Below are positions 51,838 through 59,711 of a stretch of DNA of 64,000 bases, in pieces; the first letter of the stretch is position 1; each line of letters starts with the position of its first letter. The stretch comes from Acidobacteriota bacterium (lineage in GTDB: Bacteria > Acidobacteriota > Blastocatellia > Pyrinomonadales > Pyrinomonadaceae): NCBI GenBank assembly GCA_019239425.1, contig JAFAZX010000081.1, positions 38,721 through 102,720 on the forward strand. The letters run 5' to 3'. Both the position numbers and the translations under genes were made by a program. The notes under the pieces were generated by a model that had not been told where the DNA came from, searched no databases, and was given only the letters and a program-made list of their open reading frames with translations.

Positions 51838-54154
51838 AGGCCGAAGTTTCGGCGGTGCGCTCGACTACCTCTTCTACGAGAGGGCGGGGCTCGGGCGCGA
51901 GCAGGAGCTCCTGCGGGCGCTCAACGAGCCTGAGCTGCCGGAACAGAATCGGGACGGTCTTGAGAAGGAAGAAGATCTCCTTCGCTCGAAGTCGCCGTCC
52001 GGTCAGGACGAGGCGGTCGAAGCGAAGGGCGAGCGGAAGCTTCGGGGCGAACTGATCGCCGGCAACGTCGCGGGCCGCACGGTCGAGGAAATTCAGCGCG
52101 AGATGGAGGCCTTCGCCGGGCGGAACCCGGAGGTCGAGCGCAAGGTCTTGCACGTAGCTATCAGCACCCGCGAGGAAGACAACGTCACGCCGGAGATTCA
52201 GGCGCGGATGGCCGAGCTGTACGCCGCGCGCAGGGGGCTCGACAAGACAGTCTGGATCGCCGTCCGCCACGAGAACGACCACGGCGAATTCCACATTCTC
52301 GCCTCGGCCGTCGATTACAGGGGGCGGGCGATCCGCGACTCGAAAGACTTCGAGCGCTCCGAAGAGATCGCGAAGGAACTGACGAGGGGGTTCAACCTTA
52401 CACCTGACATTCCGAGCAGAGAGTCGATGCGCAAATGCATGACGCAGGCCGAAATGAAATACGCGGCGCGAACGGGCAGGCCGAGCACGCGGGCAGTTCT
52501 TCAGGAGATTGCGGACGACGTGATCGGCCGCGGGGCGACGGCCACGGAGTTCATCGAGAGGCTGGAAGAGAGGGGCGTGCAGGTCGTCCCCTACATCAAT
52601 GAGAAAGACGAGGTGAAAGGCATCAGCTATCGTCTCGACGGCAAGCTGATGCGCGGCAGCGATCTCGGCCGCGGCTATTCATGGCCCGGCCTCCAGAAGG
52701 AGTGGGAACACCACAAGCAGTACCGCGAGGGCAGAGTCGACTATGAGCGAGAGAGAGACCATCCGGCAATTAGCAAGGCAAGAGAGCGTGAACAGGAGCG
52801 AATCCGCGCAGCAGCAACAAGGGAACACAGGGATGATGAACGAGCAATACAGTCAACTGGCAGGACAACTGAAGAAGTTACACGAAAGGCTGGATCACAT
52901 CGAGAAGAACCTGATCCTACAGCAGCCCGACGTGCTCGAATTCACGAAGACCGCATACCCGTACTTAGAGGCGGCGATCAGGAGGTGCGAGGCGGTCGAA
53001 CAGAAGCTACAGTCGCTGGAAAAGCTGGTGAGCGAGTACGAGGAGCACATGGCGGAGAACTGGGAGGCGACGGACGAGATCGTCAAGCAGCAGAGGACGG
53101 ACTTCGCCGCGATCAGCGAACGCTTTCAGGGCCTAGCGATCAGGGATCTGCAAGGCTGCCTCCAGCAGATACGGGCCGAGCTGGCGACGGTGTTGGCGGC
53201 CGAGGAGAAGTGCGAGGAGACGCTGGGCGAGTGCAGGGAATTGGCTCGACGGGTAGGTCAGATCTACGAGACGGCCAGCTGCACTATTCAGGAGCTGGCG
53301 GAGACCGTGACTGGGCACGTCAACGAGGTGAGGGAGAACTCGGAGCAGGCGATAGAACAAGCAAGGGTGAAGTTCGTCAAAACCTTTCGCCGGCTAGATA
53401 CGACACTCTGGGATCACCCGATCCTCGGCATGGCGCTGCTGGCCTTCATGACGATTGTACTCAGTACACTGACGGTGTTGACGCTAAACAGTTCCACGAG
53501 GGACGGGGAAATGAGCCAATCGGTCGAGGCATCAACGACGGCCACTCAGCAAGCACTCAAGCCGGTAATCGAGAGGATCGAGAAGCAGACGCAAAACTTG
53601 GACGTGATTTACCAGCAAAGCGAGGCGTTCGAACTCTACTTGAGGACCCTGCCAGTAAATCAACGCAACAAGAAGCGGGCGGAACTAATCGAGGGCGCGA
53701 AGAGGCAGAAGGCCGCCGAGGACGCCCGCAGGCGGGCAGATTAGCTCTAGGCACGGACGGGCAACAGTCGGGCACGCAGTCGTCCCAGCGTGAGCGGGCA
53801 GCGGCGCTTGAGCGTCTAAGTCAACTGACCGGCGTCAAGCAGCAGTCGGAGTTGCCCGACTTTGAAAAACTGGAACGGCTTACAAGCGTAAAGCGCCCGG
53901 AGCCAGCCTCGGCCCCGGGTGTGCCGGGCCGGCCGGACAAGGGGAATGCGGGCTTGGGTGGGACGACGCAGGAACCCTGCGTTTCTAGAGGACTGCCGGG
54001 CCAGAATGCGCCTTCGCCGACCGGCCGCGCGCTCGGCGAGCCGAACTACGGTCATCCCCCGTTACACCCGGCAGATTATGATCGTGACAAGGGGCGGACG
54101 CCCGGCAAAGATGACAGGTCAAATCGTACGTCCGGCTCCGGCCGGTCGCGATAG
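51815..54154 (+). CDS. Relaxase/mobilization nuclease (VirD2/MobA type), long Arg/Gly-rich C-terminal region
   Basis: TKVTKGRSFGGALDYLFYE, ERKVLHVAISTRE, VWIAVRHENDHGEFHILASAVDYRGRAI. Confidence 0.88.
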   Translation: MTITKVTKGRSFGGALDYLFYERAGLGREQELLRALNEPELPEQNRDGLEKEEDLLRSKSPSGQDEAVEAKGERKLRGELIAGNVAGRTVEEIQREMEAFAGRNPEVERKVLHVAISTREEDNVTPEIQARMAELYAARRGLDKTVWIAVRHENDHGEFHILASAVDYRGRAIRDSKDFERSEEIAKELTRGFNLTPDIPSRESMRKCMTQAEMKYAARTGRPSTRAVLQEIADDVIGRGATATEFIERLEERGVQVVPYINEKDEVKGISYRLDGKLMRGSDLGRGYSWPGLQKEWEHHKQYREGRVDYERERDHPAISKAREREQERIRAAATREHRDDERAIQSTGRTTEEVTRKAGSHREEPDPTAARRARIHEDRIPVLRGGDQEVRGGRTEATVAGKAGERVRGAHGGELGGDGRDRQAAEDGLRRDQRTLSGPSDQGSARLPPADTGRAGDGVGGRGEVRGDAGRVQGIGSTGRSDLRDGQLHYSGAGGDRDWARQRGEGELGAGDRTSKGEVRQNLSPARYDTLGSPDPRHGAAGLHDDCTQYTDGVDAKQFHEGRGNEPIGRGINDGHSASTQAGNREDREADAKLGRDLPAKRGVRTLLEDPASKSTQQEAGGTNRGREEAEGRRGRPQAGRLALGTDGQQSGTQSSQRERAAALERLSQLTGVKQQSELPDFEKLERLTSVKRPEPASAPGVPGRPDKGNAGLGGTTQEPCVSRGLPGQNAPSPTGRALGEPNYGHPPLHPADYDRDKGRTPGKDDRSNRTSGSGRSR
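52743..53744 (+). CDS. Nested out-of-frame coiled-coil protein with one TM segment (MobB-like arrangement); alternative start ATG 52833
   Basis: 333-aa ORF in a different frame entirely inside the relaxase gene; balanced composition, heptads (LKKLHERLDHIEKNLILQQ), TM HPILGMALLAFMTIVLSTLTVLTL. Confidence 0.72.
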   Translation: MSERETIRQLARQESVNRSESAQQQQGNTGMMNEQYSQLAGQLKKLHERLDHIEKNLILQQPDVLEFTKTAYPYLEAAIRRCEAVEQKLQSLEKLVSEYEEHMAENWEATDEIVKQQRTDFAAISERFQGLAIRDLQGCLQQIRAELATVLAAEEKCEETLGECRELARRVGQIYETASCTIQELAETVTGHVNEVRENSEQAIEQARVKFVKTFRRLDTTLWDHPILGMALLAFMTIVLSTLTVLTLNSSTRDGEMSQSVEASTTATQQALKPVIERIEKQTQNLDVIYQQSEAFELYLRTLPVNQRNKKRAELIEGAKRQKAAEDARRRAD

Positions 54155-54243
54155 GCTCAGAGGGAATAAAGCTGTCAGCCGGCCCGGTTAACCCTCCATT
54201 CCGACACTGCCGGCGGACACTAAGCTATACCTTCAACGGGTTG

Positions 54244-54287
54244 TTAAGGTCATCGGGGAACTCGCCCTGATGACCTTAATTTTTTTG
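54244..54287 (+). terminator. Rho-independent terminator of the mobilization operon
   Basis: TTAAGGTCATCGGGG aactcg CCCTGATGACCTTAA TTTTTTT. Confidence 0.93.
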
Positions 54288-54776
54288 CTGTGCCAGTTAG
54301 GAGCAGGGAATCATAGACGTCTCGTCACACCTACCGTTGTAATGCCGAATAAGAAAGCTTGGTGCCGTCGCGAAATTCCGTAGGAGAGGCGCAGAACCGC
54401 CAGCGGCTTGGATAAGGGAGGGTGGAAAGAAGTGCCGTATAGTGCAATTGCAGTTAGCCGTACAGTGTGTGGAGTCCTTACGCTGTAATCCTAGAGGTTG
54501 TCGCGGCCCTGGGCTGCCCTGGCGCGAAGATGGCCCGCGCCGGAACTGCGTCAGCGAGCCGTAAGTTTAATAAATTGAATTATCTAGCCTGAAAAATTTA
54601 TTGCCTCAACTATTGCAGGGGATTACCCTCTCGCCTCGTAGCGCCTCCGCGCCGGACTTCCTTGCACTTCTCGGCTCTCCGGCGCTGAAGTCCTAAGTCC
54701 GTCCAGACACACTTCTACCTGGCCGCCGATGATGTCGATTCACGGCAGCCGGGGTACGCGGGACTGCGCGGGCTGC

Positions 54777-55031
54777 CTAGAACAGAGACAGCACGCTTTG
54801 GAGCAGGTTCAGCGCGATCTCCGCCGCTGAATCAGTGGCGGTAGCCTCACTGCTACCCGTCTCTTCTTGCCCTGTAAGGCCAGTATCTATCTCGCCGTTT
54901 ACCGTAGCTGTTTGCGAAGGTTGCGAGGGCGGCGGCGACGTTTTGCCGGTATCTATCTCGCCCGCGAAGGCTGGGATAGTGAGCGTAAGGGTAAAGACCA
55001 ACGCAATGCTTAGACGGCGTAAGTTTTTCAT
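54777..55031 (-). CDS. Small secreted peptide precursor with duplicated GEIDTG
   Basis: MKNLRRLSIALVFTLTLTIPAFA|GEIDTGKTSPPPSQPSQTATVNGEIDTGLTGQEETG...AAEIALNLLQSVLSLF; AGGAGAA upstream of ATG. Confidence 0.75.
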   Translation of the reverse strand: MKNLRRLSIALVFTLTLTIPAFAGEIDTGKTSPPPSQPSQTATVNGEIDTGLTGQEETGSSEATATDSAAEIALNLLQSVLSLF

Positions 55032-55188
55032 TGTGTTCTCCTAAATGTGGCTTACCAGTTCGTGATGGGCGGGCGGGAGTGAAGTCCTGACCACCTGTGA
55101 CGAGTTAACGCGGGCGAATCTTAGCACCCTACCGTGCCGGGATTCCCCTGTCCGCGATTACCTGAAGGCGGGGAAAGGTAGTCCTCAC

Positions 55189-57072
55189 ATGATTATTTTC
55201 AGCCGGTTACTTCAGGAATTAGCTAATCCGGCTCTCGATGCGGAAGGGCGGGCGCTGCTCAGATGTCAGCTCGCTAAGGAGCTAGAGAATATAGGGAATT
55301 ATAAGGCCGCCCGCGAGGCTATGGGCGAGCTGTGGCCGGAAGTCGGGGGGCGTCCGGTACTCGATGAACTGAGCGACACGACGGCGGCCGAGGTGCTTTT
55401 GCGGGTCGGCGTACTAACGGGCTGGCTCGGCAGCACGAGTCAGATCGAAGGGACGCAGGAGACGGCAAAGAACCTTATCTGGGAAAGCCTTAGTAGATTC
55501 GAGGCACTACAGGATGCGGGGAAGGTAGCGGAAGCACAAAACGAGATCGCGTATTGCTACTGGCGAGAGGGCGCACGCGGCGAAGCCCGCGTATGGCTGC
55601 GAGAGGCGTTGAACAGACTCGCAGGGCAAGATGGTGAAACAAAGCTGGTAACTCTACTTCGCAGCGCGATAGTTGAAAGAACATCCGGCCGATACAACGA
55701 CGCCCTCAGATTCTTAACCGAAGCCCTGCCTCTGACAGAAAAAAGTAAAAATGAGGCACTAAAGGGAATGGTTCACAACCAATACGCTCTCGTTCTTAGG
55801 TTCCTCGGCACGGTAGAGCACCGTGAAGACTACATAGACCGCGCGCTTATCGAATACACCGCCGCGAGCTATCACTTCGAGCAGGCCAGCCACACGCGCT
55901 ATCAAGCCTGCGTCGAAAACAATCTCGGATTTCTATTCGGCGTCATCAAGAAATTCTCCGAAGCCCACGAGCACCTCGACCGCGCCCAGGCCCTCTTTAC
56001 CAGCATGAAGGACGATGTACACACGGCGCAGGTAGACGACACCCGCGCAAGGGTGCTGCTGGCCGAAGGACGCACTGCTGAGGCCGAAAGGCTCGTCCGC
56101 TCGGCGGTTCAGATTCTTGAGCGGGGCGGGCAACAATCACTGTTAGCTGAAGCCCTGACAACTCATGGAATCGCTCTAGCGCGGACGGGAAGCAATAACG
56201 CCGCGCTCCAAAGGCTTCGACGCGCGGTAGGGGTGGCGCAGAAGGTTGGCGACTCGGAAGCCGCGGGGCTCGCCGCGCTCACTATCCTCGAAGAGTTGGC
56301 CGATCACCTCCCGTCTCACGAATTGAGCGCCACCTACGACCAAGCTGCGGAACTGCTTTCCAACTCTGACAATCGTGAGAGTAAAGACCGCCTGCTCACG
56401 GCCTCCCGCCGCGTGCTATTCCTCGTCGGCTCGCTTCCTTCGCCCCCAACCTGGAAGGGCTTCGACTTCTTCAAGGCGGTACATCGCTACGAAGCACGCC
56501 TTATCGAGCGGGCGCTGAAGGACGCCAGCGGCATCGTGTCGCGGGCCGCACAACTGCTCGGCATCAGGCGACAGAGCCTGAACTCCATGCTGCACGAAGG
56601 CCGTCACAAGGAACTCGCACACCTACGGGCTCCGGTTGAACCGCGTAAAAGCAGCCTCATGTTCCGCGACGAGGTGGACTGCCCCGACACGCGCGCCGTC
56701 TCCGTCCTGCACGTCGAAGACGACGCCCTCGTCGCCGACGCGGTGCGGGTGACACTGGAAGGTGAAGGTTGGGCGGTCGAGACCTGCAAGGATGGGGCGA
56801 CCACGCTGGAGAGGCTTCAAAGCGGCGGCCGCTACGACGTGCTGATCTTCGATAACAACTTACCGGACACGAACGGGATGGAGTTGATACGCCGCACGCG
56901 GGCGCTCGCCCACAGGCAGCAGACTCCCATCATCATGCTCTCCGGTGATGAGGTGGAGATGCAGGCGAAGCGTGCCGGGGCTAACGCCTTTCTGCGTAAG
57001 CCGGGGGACGTGCAAGCGATCACCGAAACGGTCGCGCGCCTGCTCGCGCGTAAGAAGGGACGAGAAGAATGA
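55189..57072 (+). CDS. TPR-repeat regulator with Fis-type HTH and C-terminal receiver (REC) domain
   Basis: TPR-like repeats; EARLIERALKDASGIVSRAAQLLGIRRQSLNSML (Fis HTH); VSVLHVEDDALVADAV...DVLIFDNNLPDTNGMELI...PIIMLSGD...FLRKPG (REC). Confidence 0.85.
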   Translation: MIIFSRLLQELANPALDAEGRALLRCQLAKELENIGNYKAAREAMGELWPEVGGRPVLDELSDTTAAEVLLRVGVLTGWLGSTSQIEGTQETAKNLIWESLSRFEALQDAGKVAEAQNEIAYCYWREGARGEARVWLREALNRLAGQDGETKLVTLLRSAIVERTSGRYNDALRFLTEALPLTEKSKNEALKGMVHNQYALVLRFLGTVEHREDYIDRALIEYTAASYHFEQASHTRYQACVENNLGFLFGVIKKFSEAHEHLDRAQALFTSMKDDVHTAQVDDTRARVLLAEGRTAEAERLVRSAVQILERGGQQSLLAEALTTHGIALARTGSNNAALQRLRRAVGVAQKVGDSEAAGLAALTILEELADHLPSHELSATYDQAAELLSNSDNRESKDRLLTASRRVLFLVGSLPSPPTWKGFDFFKAVHRYEARLIERALKDASGIVSRAAQLLGIRRQSLNSMLHEGRHKELAHLRAPVEPRKSSLMFRDEVDCPDTRAVSVLHVEDDALVADAVRVTLEGEGWAVETCKDGATTLERLQSGGRYDVLIFDNNLPDTNGMELIRRTRALAHRQQTPIIMLSGDEVEMQAKRAGANAFLRKPGDVQAITETVARLLARKKGREE

Positions 57073-58976
57073 GCCTCTTAATCGTCACCATCCTCGCTAG
57101 CCTTCTCTCCGGCGCTCAAGCGGCCGGCACTCATGGTTCCTACTCCTGTCTTGGCCCTTGGATGAACGCGCAAACGTCTCTCGGCCAGCAGGAACGTGGT
57201 AAGAAGAAGGACGCGCAGCCCAGCCAGCGCACGGCCCGACCCCATGACGACCCCCTGGCCGCACAGCGCCGCGCGACGGCCGCATCGCTCCTCACGTCAC
57301 TGGCCGACAAGGCGCGCTCCTTCCGCGACGGGACGTTACGCGCACGCACACAGGCCCGGGCAGCCGACGCGCTCTGGGAGTTGGACGCGGAACTGGCGCG
57401 CACCCTCTTCCGCCGCGCCTGGGCGGACGCCGACACGGCAGACCGCGAGATCGAGCGCAAGCGCGAGGAGGATCGGAAGGCTCAGCTCGCCTCCAGCGGC
57501 GTCGCGATGCAGTCGGCGGCGCCGGAACTGCGCGCCGAAGTCTTACGGCTCGCCGGCAGGCGCGACCGCGCACTCGGCGAGGAGTTCCTCGCGCTGCTCG
57601 CGCAGCCCGACGAGAAGGACCCGGCGCAGACGGGCGCGGGTGATCTGAGCTACGGCATTTCGGCAGCGGAGTTGCAGCGCCTCGGCCTCGCCCTCAAGCT
57701 GCTCGAAGAGGGGGACACGGCGCGCGCCGTGCAGTTCGCCGAGCCGGCGCTCGGCCGCGCCTCGATCCCGTCGCTCAAGTTCCTCTCGGCTTTGAGGGAG
57801 AAGGATGCCGCTTCGGCCGACAAGCTCTTTACGACTCTCTTCGCGCGGGCGGCGGCCGACCCCGACTCGGACGCCAACACGGTCTCGCTGCTCATCTCCT
57901 ACGTCTTCACGCCCTTCAGATACTTCACCTCCTATAAGACCTCGGGGACGGGCATGGCCTCGGGGCCTGACACCCTCGCGCAGGACGTGGCGCCCGCGCT
58001 ACGCAGCTCCTTAATGCGTGCCGCGGCTCAGATACTCCTGCGGCCGACGATGCCGCAGGAGTACGACAGCACGTCCGCGGGGCGCTCAGGCTCCTACATC
58101 ATCATCAAGCGGCTGCTCCCGCTCTTCGAGCAGCACGCGCCAGACCTGACGGCGGCTCTCAACGCACGCGCCGCCTCGCTCCTGCCGGACGTGCCGGAGC
58201 GCCTGCGCACGGCCGAGGCCGAGGGCGGCTTCTCGCTGACGCCGAAGCCCGCCCCGCGCGACCCAGTGCAGACGGCACTCGAACGCGCCGAGCGCACCAC
58301 GGGGACGGCCGAGCGCGACGAGATCTACGCGGTGGCGGCCCTCAACGCGACGTTTCGGAACGACCCGCGCGCCGCTGAGATAGTTGACAAGATCGTCGAC
58401 GCCGACCTGCTGCGGCGCGTGCGCTCATTCACCGACTTCGCCTTCGTCCAGAACGCGCTCGACAAGAAGGACGCGGAGGCGGCGGTCGCCCGCGCGCGCA
58501 AGGCCGACCTCACGTCCCTGCAACGCGCGTGGACTCTGGAGCGCGCGGCCGACCTCCTGGCGAAGACGGACCGCTCGGGCGCAGTAGTGCTGCTCGACGA
58601 GGCGCTCGCCGAGGCCCGCCGCATCGCGGACGACGACCCGGGACGGGCGCAGGCGCTGCTGGCCGTGGCGACGCGCTACGAGAAGTTGGATCGCGCCCGC
58701 GCGTGGGAGTTGATGAACGAGGTCGTGAAGGCCGCAAACTCCGCGCCCACCTTCACGGGCGAGGACGGCGAGATGTCAGTGCGGTTTAAGTCGAAACGCG
58801 GCGGCTGGATGACCTCTTTCGACGTGGAAGAGTTCAACCTGTCGGGCGTCCTCAGCGCGCTCGCCGCAGAGGACATGAACCGCGCCGTACAGCTCACGGA
58901 CGGAATCACCAACGAAGCGGCGCGCGTGTCGGCCGTGTTAGCCGTTGCGCGCTCCGTCCTCGTGAAGAAGAGTTGA
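57069..58976 (+). CDS. Secreted helical-repeat family protein, paralogue C (ATGA overlap with upstream regulator)
   Basis: RRAWADADTADREIE, EVLRLAGRRDRALGEEFLALL, SLQRAWTLERAADLL, RAWELMNEVVKAAN, FTGEDGEMSVRFKSK shared with A and B. Confidence 0.85.
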   Translation: MSLLIVTILASLLSGAQAAGTHGSYSCLGPWMNAQTSLGQQERGKKKDAQPSQRTARPHDDPLAAQRRATAASLLTSLADKARSFRDGTLRARTQARAADALWELDAELARTLFRRAWADADTADREIERKREEDRKAQLASSGVAMQSAAPELRAEVLRLAGRRDRALGEEFLALLAQPDEKDPAQTGAGDLSYGISAAELQRLGLALKLLEEGDTARAVQFAEPALGRASIPSLKFLSALREKDAASADKLFTTLFARAAADPDSDANTVSLLISYVFTPFRYFTSYKTSGTGMASGPDTLAQDVAPALRSSLMRAAAQILLRPTMPQEYDSTSAGRSGSYIIIKRLLPLFEQHAPDLTAALNARAASLLPDVPERLRTAEAEGGFSLTPKPAPRDPVQTALERAERTTGTAERDEIYAVAALNATFRNDPRAAEIVDKIVDADLLRRVRSFTDFAFVQNALDKKDAEAAVARARKADLTSLQRAWTLERAADLLAKTDRSGAVVLLDEALAEARRIADDDPGRAQALLAVATRYEKLDRARAWELMNEVVKAANSAPTFTGEDGEMSVRFKSKRGGWMTSFDVEEFNLSGVLSALAAEDMNRAVQLTDGITNEAARVSAVLAVARSVLVKKS

Positions 58977-59059
58977 CGGCTTCAGGATGGACGGGCGGTT
59001 CATCTCCTTACGCCCGTCCGGTTGGCACGCTCGCCTAGGCGGGTGCGAGCTGTGCCCTG

Positions 59060-59100
59060 AGGAGCCGCCGCGCGCGGATGACAGAGGCGCGGCGGCTCCT
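59060..59100. repeat. Perfect 14-bp inverted repeat, GCCGCCGC core (hairpin 1 of 3)
   Basis: AGGAGCCGCCGCGC / GCGCGGCGGCTCCT. Confidence 0.8.
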
Positions 59101-59184
59101 TCGAATCGAAAAGAGGCAGGTGCGCTGTGGGGGCGCGTGTGTTTCATGCAGGCACGTCCGTTAGGGGTAGCGGGCTGTGCCGCG

Positions 59185-59227
59185 GTGGCCGCCGCAGAGG
59201 GGCGGGGACAAACGACGCGGCGGCCAC
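59185..59227. repeat. Perfect 11-bp inverted repeat, GCCGCCGC core (hairpin 2 of 3)
   Basis: GTGGCCGCCGC / GCGGCGGCCAC. Confidence 0.75.
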
Positions 59228-59374
59228 AATTCTTTGTCAACTCGGTTCGGGGCGAGTGCCTGATTCGTTGGCGCGAGTCTGCGCTTACCCCGTCCGCGCT
59301 CGGTCGGCCGGAGGATGAGGACGGCAGGCCGGGCGCGCGGCCGTCGCGTGGCGGGTAGAGCTAACGCGGCAGCG

Positions 59375-59426
59375 AGAGGCCGCCGCGCCTCGGGCAAAAT
59401 CTGGCGCGGCGGCCTCTGGCTTTTTG
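59375..59426 (+). terminator. Perfect 15-bp hairpin followed by T-run (hairpin 3 of 3)
   Basis: AGAGGCCGCCGCGCC / GGCGCGGCGGCCTCT then ggcttttt. Confidence 0.8.
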
Positions 59427-59711
59427 TAAATCGATTTTCGAGTACGGCCCGCGCTACACGTTATCTCTGAAGATTTGCGCCGCAAGGGCGGGTTTATAGG
59501 GAAGCAAAAAGAGCAGTGGATTTCGGCGCACCTGATGTTCTATCCTATTGGCGCCTGCTGTTTTCCAGCGGAAGTAGATAAAGCGTCGCAACTTCACTCT
59601 GCGCACCTGCCAAGAGGTAACAGCCTTAACTGTGTCGGGTCTCAGAGTACCGAAAGAACTCACAGAGAAATATAAGTTTGCTCACGGCCCCACGCGGAGA
59701 GGACGATTCTC

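Noticed and set aside
53919-54191. 90-aa ORF at relaxase 3' end as a second nested gene
   Set aside because: Arg/Pro-rich, no domain-like or TM features, unlike the 52743-53744 ORF.
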